A stretch of 52,534 nt of DNA. Source: Discostella pseudostelligera. Taxonomy: Eukaryota > Bacillariophyta > Thalassiosirophyceae > Thalassiosirales > Thalassiosiraceae. The stretch is taken from the NCBI GenBank assembly GCA_036940085.1, contig JALLBK010000526.1:1-52534 (forward strand), written 5' to 3'. Shown here piece after piece: positions 41,614 through 52,433 of the stretch (position 1 is the first letter of the stretch; each line of letters begins with the position of its first letter). A program made the translations under genes and the position numbers. The notes under the pieces are model-generated. The model searched no databases. It saw nothing but the letters and a program-made list of their open reading frames with translations, and had not been told where the DNA came from.

Positions 41614-42857
41614 TATCAACATAAAGTCTTATCATCTAGGAGTGTGCGACTACTCAATCCTTGTCTCGTCAATTTTTTCTCTCAAAGTACACATGGTCAC
41701 CACCATCGTCATCCGTCGTCAATGTCATCTTCTTCACTATTGGCATTTTGTAACTTGCTTTCCGCCTTATGAAATTGTTACAACAACATGTTATTGACCC
41801 AATCACAACAGTGCTGGCGCACAGATTGTTTATGCTGTATGTAAACTATTGCTGTGTCGGCGTCGGTAAATACAATCGATGTGGTTGCTGATTATCATGA
41901 TTGCTGATGGTTGCACACACCAGTGCTGGTGCATTTATTGTTTGATGGCATCTCTCTCTTTATCCATCTCTCTCCATTACGACGAAGGAGTGCGCATGTA
42001 TTTGCACACATTGCACCGAACAATGCTATGTCGCAATTAGTAATTAGGTTGTTTGCATGTAGACCGACTCTCCTCGAGCAGGTGTGTCGGTGTCGGTGTA
42101 TTGTTGTATTATTATTGTAGCGATGATACTTCGGTGGAAGTGAATCAAAGTATGAAGTCGAAGCGAAATAAGATGCATTTTGTTGACGACAATATTATGA
42201 CGGTGTACCCTATTGTTGCGTTGTCATTGTTGTAATTTGCAACGTCATCCGCATCGGGAAAACAATGGCAAGGCGGCGAAGACAATGCGGCAGTGGCTTA
42301 CTACACTCTCTATGATTACGACGATGGGTTTGTGGAATCAGCGCCGAGGCTATTGGCTGAACGGGGGCGTCGGCGTCGGTCATGGTAGCGGGTGGCGGGT
42401 GGTTCTGTAGGTTTCTTCAACCGTGCGTATCTTTTTCCCGCCATATCTTTCGTCAACCCGTACCTTTTTTCCCGCCATATCTTTCGTGTTCCCGTCGCTC
42501 GATCGACGGACGGACGGACGGCGCAGGCGGCCGGTCGGACGGCCGACGGACGCCTGCCATCCAACGCACCTACCATATGTGGCACCATCCTCATTCACCA
42601 TTCACCATTCACCATGGACGCCGCCGCTTCCCCCTATGGAGACCAACCAAGGCAACTCCGGCCTTAATATTATATCCCCAGCATCTCAATCAGCGGCTCA
42701 GTGAAAGATTGAATCAGCTTATCAACATCCACATTCAGCACATCAACCTGCGCCTCGTCGGCGGCCGGCCACGTATCGCATCTACCTGAAACTATTGTCA
42801 TGATGCTCTGTTGTTGCCGGTAATTGTTGGTCATTGCCAAACTTTATATCTATCTAG
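41614..42857. promoter_or_regulatory. 1.2-kb spacer upstream of the sirtuin gene
   Basis: No supported gene. A 33-bp near-exact direct repeat (42421-42453 and 42457-42489) carries TTCCCGCCATATCTTTCGT twice. A GACG-rich palindromic patch (42505-42560) and three tandem CATTCAC units (42592-42612) follow. A short ATG frame beginning MDAAASPYGDQ (42613-42667) could act as an upstream ORF. Confidence 0.45.
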
Positions 42858-44494
42858 ATGGAGGTGCCTTCCATAATCAAGTTTCAAAACGGCGAAACAT
42901 TTGAGGACAAGCTTGCATCCATCGCGAGCTTCCTCGCGAGCAAGAACAACATCATCGCACTCGTAGGAGCTGGCATATCTGTGTCATGTGGCATTCCTGA
43001 CTTTAGGTCCGATAACGGTTTGTACAATACATTGAATTATCAGGTGAGCTAACACATTGGCCAAGGATCGTATGGTCGCTGGTGTGTTTGGGAATTGATT
43101 GAGTGCCAGAATAATTATTGTCCTTTCGCCACTGATCAACATATCCCATCTTTCCACCTAATCCTTTTGCATCAACAGGAACTCGGGCTGACATGTCCCG
43201 AAGATCTATTCGACATTGAAACCTTTCGCGATGATCCTCGTCCATTCTTCAAATTCGCGCACTCCTTATATCCCGGTTCCATCAATCCTGGTCCATCGCA
43301 CAAGTTCTTGGCATCTTTAGATCGGCAGCAGAAGCTACTACGAATTTACACCCAAAATATTGATTCCTTGGAACAATTAGCTGGCGTACGTTCAGAAAAG
43401 ATTGTGTATGCTCACGGATCGTTATCGAATGCTACATGTATGAGGTGCAGAGCAATCTACTCTGCAAGTGACATTGCATCCGATGTAAAGATGGGTAGAG
43501 TGCCAGTATGTCATCGTCCTCGGAATAAGAAGGCCAAGACGACATCATCATCTATTAATAATGAACAATCCACAAACACCAAACCCACTACTCGACAACA
43601 TTCGATGAGTTTGCGAAGAAGATCATCCACAAAAGAAAAGTCTGATGATAATTTAGAACTGACAGTAATGCAGGGACTGTGTGGTGGCGTCATCAAGCCC
43701 AATGTAACCTTTTTCGGGGAGAAACTTGACAATATCGTTGGGCGCAGTTTAGAAAAGGACTATGGAAAGGCCGATGCACTACTGGTTATGGGAACATCCC
43801 TATCAGTGTAAGAACAACAATCAATCATACCTCATTGATATCTTTGCACTCGAACAGCTTCTAATTCACTTGCCTATGCGGATTTCTCCATGTCTTCAAA
43901 ACGTCAAGCGCTCCAATGTCGAAAGTAGTGACCTATTTCCGACTTGAAATTCCACGCATTCTCATCAATCGAAACATTGTTCGCGTGCAATCGTCAACCG
44001 AAGATGATGACTTTCTTTTTGATGCATGTCTTTTAGGTAATTGCGGTGAGATTTTTCTTCCATCGTTTGTGTATCGATTTCAAGAATGCAAACGCACGCT
44101 CAACCTTTTCAATAAACTTCTTTTAGATGATGTTGTTGAAGCATTTGGTCCGAGAATGAAGGGACTTGATAGTAAACCAAAATTAACAACTGAGCTTGAC
44201 CGCAGCGTCATAGGGAGTATGGTGTTGAACAATGAGGTGTGGTTGTATAATCATCCGAGAGAAAGTGTCCTCCTGTTTCCTGGGTCAGACGTGACCAACA
44301 GCTGCGACGAGACATATATTCAGCAAAGGGAAATCGTGCACTGTGATAGTTGCCAACAACTTGTGGTTGCAGGATCCATCTACTGCTGCAAAATTTGCTT
44401 CGACTACGATCTATGCGCAACATGTTATCCAGCAGCTGCATTAACACATGCCGATGGTAGTCATGAGTTTCGAGTCGACAGGTGCTTTGAATAA
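42858..44494 (+). CDS. SIRT1/Sir2-like NAD-dependent protein deacylase with C-terminal ZZ zinc finger
   Basis: Exons 42858-43043, 43179-43807 and 43909-44494, 466 aa. Sirtuin motifs are present: GAGISVSCGIPDFRS (37-51), DPRPFFKFAHSLYPG, TQNIDSLEQLAGV with Gln121/Asn122/Asp124, catalytic His141 (YAHGS), MGTSLSV and INRN. The structural zinc Cys are 149, 152, 173 and 230. The second pair is pushed apart by a 56-residue basic/Ser insertion. It removes acyl groups from Lys, making nicotinamide and O-acyl-ADP-ribose. The FFKF and CPEDLFD segments resemble SIRT1/Hst1, suggesting nuclear action. The C-terminus is a ZZ finger (Cys417, 420, 432, 435, 441, 444, His452, His457), which usually binds peptide N-termini or histone tails. 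The third exon joins through GT/C to read SVAPMSKVV, as expected for the family. Confidence 0.9.
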
Positions 44495-44624
44495 AGTATG
44501 AATAAATATAAGGTGGTATTCTATCTTTGCACCTTCTAATTTATGCATAGGTATAATACAGCAGCACTCTTTTAAACTCTCACTACAACTGTGCAATCAG
44601 CTTATTGTCATAATATCATCGTCA

Positions 44625-45869
44625 TCACTCCTTATTGTACCCATTAGGATTGTTCGTCTGCCAACTCCACAAATCATTACACATATCATCCAGATTTAAT
44701 TTCGCCTTCCATCCCATTTCTTCCTTCGCTCGGGTAGGATCAGCCATGTAAATTGTCACATCACCAGGACGACGTGGTCCCAACACATAGGGGATGGGTT
44801 TCCCCACGGCCTTACCAAAGGCGTTCACCATATCGAGGACCGAATAGCCAGTGCCAGTACCAAGGTTAAATATGCTAAGCTTTCCGCAACCACTCTTCGT
44901 CTTCTTCTCACCACCATCATCAGTGTTGTTATTATACGTATCGATATATCTCAATGCCGAAACATGCCCATCGGCCAAATCCATCACATGCAAATAATCA
45001 CGAATACCAGTTCCATCGGGAGTGTCATAATCATTCCCAAATATGGTGACGTGGGGCCTTCGTCCCACTGCCACCTGTGCCACAAATGGCATTAAATTGT
45101 TGGGTACACCGCTAGGATCTTCCCCCATTTTCCCACTTGGATGTGCCCCCGCTGGATTGAAGTATCGGAGGATAACAATGCTCCAATCTTGAAACTTGTC
45201 TGAATGTTCATTATCAAGATTTTGATGTTGTTGCTCTCGAAGGAAGGCATGACTACCATGAAAATCCGTCAATATCTGCTCAATCATATACTTTGTCCTG
45301 CCATAACAATTGGTAATTGTTGTCCCAACCTCATCGGTCTCTTTCAACTTGGCCTTCTCATCCTTGGCCACACCATAGACTGTGGCAGAACTCGAGAAGA
45401 CAATGGAACGACAGCCAAACTCTTCCATTAAACTCAAGAGCACAATAGTCGCACCGATATTCACCTCATAATACTTGAGTGGTACAAGTTTCGATTCACC
45501 CACGGCTTTCAATCCAGCAAAGTGCACCACGGCATCAAATCCTCCATGGGGGGCGAATTCCTCAAAGACTTGACGCAGTGCCGATCGGTTGGTGCAGTCG
45601 ACCTTGCGAAAGATTAATCGTCCTTGGATATCTTGACCAGCATGACCATTGTTGGAGGATACAAAGCCACCCTCGAGAGATACAATATCAGCTACGCGAT
45701 TTAATGATTTGCTGGAGGAATTGCTGAGATCATCGACAACCACGACGGAGTATTGGATCTTTTTGTCCGAGGTGGTGGTGGTGGGGTCAAGGAGGGAGAC
45801 GAGTGTGTGGCTGCCGATGTAGCCACAGCCGCCGGCTACGAGGATGCGGCGCTTCTGTTCGAAGATCAT
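44625..45869 (-). CDS. galE: UDP-glucose 4-epimerase
   Basis: Intronless, 414 aa, somewhat longer than the usual 340-350. The short-chain dehydrogenase fold is clear: GGCGYIGSHTLVSLL (NAD-binding G-x-x-G-x-x-G), VVVDDLSNSS, HFAGLKAVGES, FSSSATVYG, the catalytic YGRTK, ILRYFNPAGAHPSG, GTGIRDYLHVMDLADGH and a C-terminal RRPGDV. It interconverts UDP-glucose and UDP-galactose, feeding polysaccharide and galactolipid synthesis. Extra length comes from short polar loops, for example NNNTDDGGEKKTKSG and LREQQHQNLDNEHSD. No targeting peptide is seen, so it is probably cytosolic. It is divergent from the PARG gene, with two promoter elements between them. Confidence 0.96.
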   Translation of the reverse strand: MIFEQKRRILVAGGCGYIGSHTLVSLLDPTTTTSDKKIQYSVVVVDDLSNSSSKSLNRVADIVSLEGGFVSSNNGHAGQDIQGRLIFRKVDCTNRSALRQVFEEFAPHGGFDAVVHFAGLKAVGESKLVPLKYYEVNIGATIVLLSLMEEFGCRSIVFSSSATVYGVAKDEKAKLKETDEVGTTITNCYGRTKYMIEQILTDFHGSHAFLREQQHQNLDNEHSDKFQDWSIVILRYFNPAGAHPSGKMGEDPSGVPNNLMPFVAQVAVGRRPHVTIFGNDYDTPDGTGIRDYLHVMDLADGHVSALRYIDTYNNNTDDGGEKKTKSGCGKLSIFNLGTGTGYSVLDMVNAFGKAVGKPIPYVLGPRRPGDVTIYMADPTRAKEEMGWKAKLNLDDMCNDLWSWQTNNPNGYNKE

Positions 45870-46611
45870 GGTGCGATGTGATGAATATTGTATGGGTGCG
45901 ACGATGGCAAAAGGAGGATTGAATGACGATATTGTAAGTCTCTACTCAACGGCAATCCTCGTGGTGCTGATCGATGCCCATGGCATGCCCTCGACCTCGA
46001 TGCCGATGCTCACGTGTGTGAGAGTCTGTGTGAGAGGAGAGAGTGGATGAAAGGGGAAAGATGAAAGATCGCGGGTGCAATCTCTCCCGCCAAAAGTAGC
46101 TTCCCGCCATTATTCGAAGAAATTAAAAATTTAAAGGAGTTCCGACGTTGAAGTCGAAGAATATTGGTGCCAAAGCCAAGCAACAAAATTCACCCTCATC
46201 CGTCATCGAACGCACCTCTCGTATCTTCTCTCTAGAGAGATGATGCTCCTATCGTTGTTGGCGGATGATACGATAATGATATCGATGCTTCATGCCTGCT
46301 GTAACTCTCGTCAATCCTCCATGATTACTGTCGGGGACATCTATCAACTTCAAGCGGAGCTCAATCCTTAATTTGAAGATTCAGAGGTCTTCACACTGCT
46401 GCTCCTGCATTATTCCAAGTAGTAGTTGACGAACGGTGTTGTTGTTGATGATGATGATGATGATGATGGGTCCAACCCCAACAACATCAACATGTCAGCG
46501 GCTGTAGTCGCCGTCGCCATCGTTCGCAACACCTGCATCCGCTGAATTAATATTCAACAGCAACCGCCATCGCCATCGCCTCCGTCACCATTACCATCGA
46601 GGCGCGAAGAT
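45870..46611. promoter_or_regulatory. divergent promoter of galE and PARG
   Basis: CTCCCGCCA at 46084-46092 and TTCCCGCCA at 46101-46109 lie about 220 bp from the galE ATG. CACGTG occurs at 46011-46016. A (GAT)n/(GTT)n microsatellite occupies 46436-46469. No coding frame is supported. Confidence 0.5.
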
Positions 46612-48315
46612 ATGACGATGATGGAGGTCGAGTCATCTGCCACCACCGCCTCCAACACCATTGTCACACCCGAGGGCGATTCCAATCATACCGGCAGCAT
46701 CAATCATCCACATGATCGACATACCTTCACCCATCTCACCTACTCTCGTCATCATCTGGTCGATATTGCGATGGAGACTATTAAAATTGCCGAAAATGGA
46801 TATTACATCAATAACAAGGGACAGACGGTGCCATTGAAGGAAGATTTAGATTATGCCGTGGAACATTGTGTTCATTATGATCATGAATTTGATTTTCATG
46901 AAGCGCTCAAGAAGTATGATGAATTCATCAAGGAAGAGAAGGAGAAGGAGAGTCATCATCGTCGAGGAGGTATCGCGGCTACATTGAAATCTCCAAGACG
47001 GTTACTAGGATCGTCGCATATCAACAACAACAAGCATCCACAACGTTTCCCTCGCACGTCCTTCCTCGTAGTCAGTGCCTCTTGGATTGAATCGGCATCC
47101 CAACTTCTCCGTGCCAATAGCAAATCTAATGGCGATTATCGGGTAGGGGTGCTGAATTCTGGATCGGGCACAACCCCCGGTGGACGATTTCTCAAGGGCA
47201 CTGTCTCCCAGGAAGATTGTTTGTGTCGAGCGAGTTTGCTCTACTCTTGCATTAGTCAGCCAAAGTTGATGAGCGAGGGACGGTTTTATGGGAAGAATCG
47301 AAGTTTGCGATATGGTACAAGCAACTGTGTTATTTTTAGTCCAGGTGAGTGCTTGTCGGGTAGATTGTAGGTCGCTACCTTCACCTTGCCGATGCAAACA
47401 TGAACTCCAAACATGATATCTGACTTTTCTTGCCCTTCGATAATCGATGTCAAGATGTCCCTGTCATACGAGAAGATACTGTCGAGGGTGAGAGTTTTGA
47501 TTACACAAACCTGCTTTCGACAATTGCTTTCCTTGGAGTCATCTCACGATTTTGCATGATTATTACGAACATCATGATAGGCAAGCTTCTTGATACTTAT
47601 GAAAAAGTGAGCAATCTCCTTTTGGCTTCGTCATTCAACATTTCGGTCTCAAGCAGCCGACCTGATTGAGGAGTTGTTCATCACTTACACTCATATTTTT
47701 CGCATTGTGCCATTTTTGTGTAGGTGTCGTTTGTCACTGTGAGTTAATGCCTCTTTGGTAGATAGATTCTTGACTGCTCGCATCCGTGCCATCCAGCTCA
47801 TCATATTTTGACTTCACGTCCGCATCACGTGTTGTCACTCATAGATTCCAGCTCCGAACGCATTCACCACATCAAGCAACACTGGTAAAGAGTACAATGA
47901 TGTTGACAACGAGCACCGTCCAAAAGGCATAGGCCGCAACATTAGCATATGCTCGTTCGCATCCATGGATGCTGAAACTTTGGATGAAAAACTCGAGCAG
48001 AAGCGAATTGCACTCCTCTCGTCGTTGTCCGATCGGATACATCGCGCGCTATCGGCATTTGTGTTGGGGAATTGCACCGACTTGGTCTTACCTGCGTTTG
48101 GGTGCGGTGTACACGGAAACGACCCATCCATGGTGGCGAGCGTGTTCCGAGAGTTACTGAGTGATCCAAATCAGTTTGGGGGTAGATTCAGGACGGTGGT
48201 GTTTGCCGTACCACCTTGCAGGAAACAGAATTATCAGGCTTTTGAGGCCTATTTCCAAAAGAAGGAGGAGGTAAAAAAGGTTCCTTTAATAAGAGGGGTA
48301 ACTTGGGATAAGTAA
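46612..48315 (+). CDS. bacterial-type poly(ADP-ribose) glycohydrolase (DUF2263 family) with altered signature
   Basis: Exons 46612-47344, 47455-47487, 47581-47606, 47724-47738 and 47845-48315, 425 aa. The middle exons are 33, 26 and 15 nt. Joined, they read DVPVIREDTVEG, GKLLDTYEK and VSFVT before IPAPNAF. This reproduces the family order of VPV-R-D, then VSF-T-PAPN. The macrodomain then continues with LVLPAFGCGVHGNDPSMVAS, FGGRFRTVVFAV and N..AFEAYF. The enzyme removes ADP-ribose from poly(ADP-ribosyl)ated proteins. The catalytic loop is PGGRFLKGTVSQED, with Gly190-Gly191-Arg192 and Gln200-Glu201-Asp202. The family has GGG...QEE, so the last, catalytic Glu is Asp here. Activity is therefore uncertain. 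The N-terminal 140 residues are not of a family I know. Confidence 0.85.
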
Positions 48316-48580
48316 AATTTTGATGATGTATTGGACGTTTTGTATGCATGTATTGCAACGAATGAAATGGGTTTTTGGGAGCAGCTATTGTTTAGAAATG
48401 ACTTAATTTCACAATAAGACTTCATGTGCAGACTGCTCGAGAGCAACTAGTACATTTTTGCATGATATGGGCGTGCTGATTTGATGAATACGGTTACTTC
48501 TTGTCGCGAAGGTAGTCGATTCGAAGCTCGAGACAATGTCAAAGTTGTTAGCGAGGAAGTGCACAATTTACCGTCGGAAA

Positions 48581-49821
48581 CTAGTCTACTGTTGCTGGGA
48601 ATGCCGCAAATAAGTCTATCAATTCAACATTTCCTTCCTCGGACACCCACGAGCGGGGAGACTCTCCATCTTCATCGCATACGTCTGGATCGGCGCCGGC
48701 GTCCAACAATATTCGAATCGATTCCACACCCAACCCAGAACTCAATGCAATTTGTAGAACCCCAAATCCGTCACAATCAACTGCATTCACATTTGCACCA
48801 GCCTCTACTAATATCATTAGGCAATCGAGACTTTTCCTATCCGCTGCAAAATGAAGTGCAGTTTGGCCATCATCATCGGCTGCGTTAATGTCACATCCGT
48901 CCTGAATGGCCTTTTGGAGTGCAGCGACGTCATTAGCAATAGCCGCATTGCGAAGGCGAACAGATGCAGCAGTTGAAGAGGAAACCTCTCCTCCATCCTG
49001 CGATGGTTTATCCTCAATGTCCCCTCCTGACAATGTACTTGGTCGATGACCCATACCCCCAGGAATCCCTGCTCCTGAATATTCATCATCGTCTCTCGAA
49101 TTGTTCGGATGTCCATCTTCATCTATATCCCCATGACTATCATCATCATCGTCATCATCATATACAATATCGGAATTGTCAGTATTGCTACTCGAATTAT
49201 TGCTGTTGTTGTTGAACGCAGATTCACCTCCGTTCGCAAAATGATACACAACTTCACAATACTTTTGCATGGCATATCGTTTCGGTAACCCTTTGAATTT
49301 ACCCCATGCATTGTATTTTGCATGTGCAACAACGTTGAATTTGGATGGCTTATATTGGATGTGATGACGAATTTGGTAATTGAAGTTAGTTTTGCAGGCG
49401 GCTTTCCATACCAAAAAACACAAGTCACTCGACACGGCATGTCATCGAATTGACAACTATGATGTATGTCATCGAAGAAACTCACCGCACCACGATCCTC
49501 ATTTCTATCCCCCTCTGTAGCTTGTTTATACAATCCATAGAGCATTAATTGATCCCTGTCATCTAAAACTCTACCACCACCACTGCCAGGGAAGGAAGGC
49601 GACCGCGCCACCTGTGCCGCCTCAGTGAATACCCGTTGAAGCTCCTCATCTGGTTCCTTGTCAAAATCATCATCATCGTCTTCGCCAAAAATGAGATCAT
49701 CTCCACCCAGATTTCGCCGTCTTCGAGAATACTTTCTGTACCAGAATAGAGTCACTGCAGCTACCGCTAAGGCCCCAACTGCCATCCATACATGGTGTCT
49801 ACGGTGATGATGCAATGCCAT
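48581..49821 (-). CDS. membrane-anchored acyl-CoA-binding protein with ankyrin repeats (ACBD6/ACBP-ankyrin type)
   Basis: Exons 49821-49486 and 49348-48581, 367 aa, phase 0 intron of 137 bp. An N-terminal membrane anchor (VWMAVGALAVAAVTLFWYR) follows a His/Arg start. The acyl-CoA-binding domain runs from about 62 to 150: VFTEAAQVARSP, DQLMLYGLYKQATEGD, PSKFNVVAHAKYNAWGKFKG and AMQKYCEVVYHFA. The YGLYKQAT and K-x-x-AW ligand residues are retained. A long Asn/Ser/Asp linker follows. The C-terminal 110 residues hold three ankyrin repeats (DDDGQTALHFAADRKSLDCL, DCDGFGVLQIALSSG, DEDGESPRSWVSEEGNVELI). Such proteins carry long-chain acyl-CoA at membranes; plant ACBP1/2 have this anchor-ACBP-ankyrin order, and that role is inferred here. 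Confidence 0.9.
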
Positions 49822-50549
49822 TTGTGTATTTATTTATCTCTTAATGGTTTCTTCGATGGTGCATAAAGTCTTCTTGGCGGTGCACGGGTAGAAGCTATGA
49901 TTATTCGACTGCTGGCTATAGATAGATGCTATTGCGGGTTGATCATCGCCGCGTCGAAGCATTCATCTGCATTCATTATCGACGACAGCTTTGACGACGA
50001 TGGATTATGGATGAATTGAAGGTGAAGGTGATTACCTTTTAGTTTATGTTCTACTGAACTAGTGGGTGGTCGAAAGCGTCAACGGGGTTGCTTTGGTGCG
50101 TGCGTGCGTGGTGCAGTGGCAGTGTAGAGATAGTATCGTATGTGTGGGGGTTACGAGAGGTAAAAATGGCGGGGAAATTGACAAAATGGCGGGAAGAACA
50201 GTTGGCGAAAGCTGGCGATACCAAATTGAGGTAAAAATGGCGGGAAGAGGAGTTCTCAAATCCGTATCTTTTGCTTTGCTGCCACCACCACGCCACCACC
50301 GGCGCTGAAGCTACACCTTGATCGACCACATCATTATTACCACCTCCACCCACCCTATTCGATAACATCTCGACTCTCGCCTGTTCCTTCACCATCTCAT
50401 CGTTGACCTTAGTGTTGTTTTATCACGCCCAACACTTGTCGACTTTGCGACGGCGTCAACTTGCGATTATCATATGTGCATCTGCGCGCATGATGTGTCA
50501 TGTGTTGGTGTTGACATAAGCCCTCACCGAAGAACTAAAAATAATAACC
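49822..50549. promoter_or_regulatory. divergent promoter with three TGGCGGG elements
   Basis: AAAATGGCGGGGAA (50164-50177), AAAATGGCGGGAA (50183-50195) and AAAATGGCGGGAA (50234-50246) occur as clear copies within 83 bp. They lie about 340-425 bp from the minus ATG and 300-385 bp from the plus ATG. No coding frame is supported. Confidence 0.55.
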
Positions 50550-51625
50550 ATGACGCTCGTTGACGAAATCCTCGAAGAGGCTGGATTCTCCAAAATCGCC
50601 ATCGAGGCGGTGAAGTCCGGGAAGCTCCACTATGGGGGATCATTGGATGCGGCGAGTGATAAGGAACTATCTGTCAAATTGGCGTTCCATTTGAAAGCGG
50701 AGCTCGACGGTGCAAAAGAGATTTTCCTTGCATCCCCGAAAAAGAAGGAGTACGATCCGACAGTCGAGTCACTGGGTGAGTTCTCTATTATTGTTGCTTC
50801 CTACTCTTGTGCACATGCACGTTCCTCACCTGCTACATAACTGTTACCACACTCCGGATTGTTTCGACACAAATAACAGGAATGATTGCCGAAGATGGTG
50901 GTGACGGCACCTTAGATGATTTTAGTGGAATAATACTTACCAATGAAAAAGTGATGGAGAAGCTCTACCGTTCGGCATCGCATGCTGGTTCGGACCTAAA
51001 TCTTGCCAAGGATGAAATTGACATGTTCAAAAAGTGCACAACTCATGAAGAGGTAGAACATTGCCTACGACAAATACTTCTCGATAGATTTCGTGCCTAC
51101 AAAGCGCATGGACTCGCGGGTATCAAACCCTATGCAAGAGGATCGAAGGAATTTTCAACAGCGGAGGAATTAAAGAAACAAATACAAGCTGGTGGTAAGC
51201 CGCCGACGAGATCGGAAGTGTTCAATAAGTACGTCGTTGAATATCCAAACAACCCACCCGCTGGAATAGAAGAAAGCTTCTTTTGGGTCAACAGCATTAT
51301 CGACAGCAAACCAACGATCGCGCTGGCTCATCGAGTGGGTATGCCGCATGATGGTGGCTACGTGTACATGGAACGTCACTTCTATCTAAGTAGATCTCAC
51401 AATTGTTTACAGGGTTTCGGTGCCGCATTACCCGTAGAGGATGGCGCAGTTGTGTTATACCTAACACGCACAAGTACAGATCAGGTGGGTGGCTTGGGAA
51501 GTACAGCAAAGCGTGCCATTGGGAATAAGCTAATGGGCACAAGAATGGCAGACAATTTTGAGCGTGCTCGTGCTGTCCTCGCCGCTGCAGTGGCTGCAAA
51601 GGAAATGGATAAATTGAAATTATGA
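50550..51625 (+). CDS. uncharacterised 323-aa protein with a strongly ordered C-terminal domain
   Basis: Exons 50550-50775 and 50880-51625, 323 aa, phase 1 intron. No signal or membrane segment is seen. The N-terminal 75 residues are helical (TLVDEILEEAGFSKIAIEAV). The rest looks like a folded globular domain: RFRAYKAHGLAGIKPYARGS, FFWVNSIIDSKPTIALAHRV, YVYMERHFYLSRSHNCLQGF, GAVVLYLTRTSTDQVGGLGS and TAKRAIGNKLMGTRMADNFE. The R-H-F-Y-L-S-R-S-H-N patch and the T-R-T-S-T-D-Q-V patch have the dense polar pattern of an active or binding site. I do not recognise the family and assign no function. Its 3' end is 67 bp from the convergent partial gene. Confidence 0.8.
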
Positions 51626-51692
51626 AACGGCAATATGAGAAATGGACTTGGGGGTGTGCAAGTCGGAAGATGATCAGCTCTTAGTTTGTACA

Positions 51693-52433
51693 TTATGTTC
51701 TCAAAGAAATGCTGGATGTCATTCTGTTGGAAGTTCTGGGGGTTGTTATTTGTAGAGTCAGCTCCTTGTTGGGGGGTGCTGACTGAACAGACTTGGCCAT
51801 CGCTGCATGCGATGATATTACACGCTCGACAAAGTAATTATTTCCACTTTTGTACAGAGCCGACATATCTATTGTGTTTTCAAAGTACTCCAAGTCTGGA
51901 TATCGAAGCAGAAATTCGATGGATCTGTCATTGATTAGAGCTATCGCATTTTCAATCTCGCCGGAATTGCCGTATACCCCCGGCTGTTGCGCAATTCGAT
52001 GTATAGTAGCGAGTGAATTTGAGTTGTTCTCATCGAACACTCCAGCCATTGCGATGTAGTTTAACGCATCCAACGAATTGTATAGCGCTGAACGTGTGGA
52101 GCAGTTACGATTAAGCTTAACGACTGCTCTCATTACCTCTCCCGCTACCTAGGGTACATTATTTTGCGTGATAACAAATCAAAAAGGTTAAATAGATTGT
52201 CGTCAGTTGCAGCTCCATATCCGATCGCCGATGGCACTTACCGAATCGGCTTTTCCACTTTCTGGTACGAGGGACAGTAAACGTTCATAATCGTCCTTGT
52301 ATTTGCCCTTGCCATCACAATGCCATGATTTCTTGGTCGTAATGGTCTGACTATTGTCGAAGTTCTCTTTGCCACTGTCGTCAAGTTCGGATTCATAGTA
52401 CTTCTCCAGAAGTTCGACAGCGGGGCAACTGAC
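51693..52433 (-). CDS. hypothetical protein, 5' end not resolved (right edge)
   Basis: Two exons are supported: 52433-52242 and 52148-51693, joined in phase 0 through a GTAAGT donor and CTAG acceptor (KADS/VAGEVMRAVV). The upstream exon begins at an acceptor-like ACCTGAG; the frame is open a little further with no ATG, so the true start lies beyond 52487 or outside the window. The peptide includes SCPAVELLEKYYESEL, SLDALNYIAMAGVFDE and EIENAIALINDRSIEFLL. No signal peptide or family motif is recognised. Function unknown. Confidence 0.5.
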
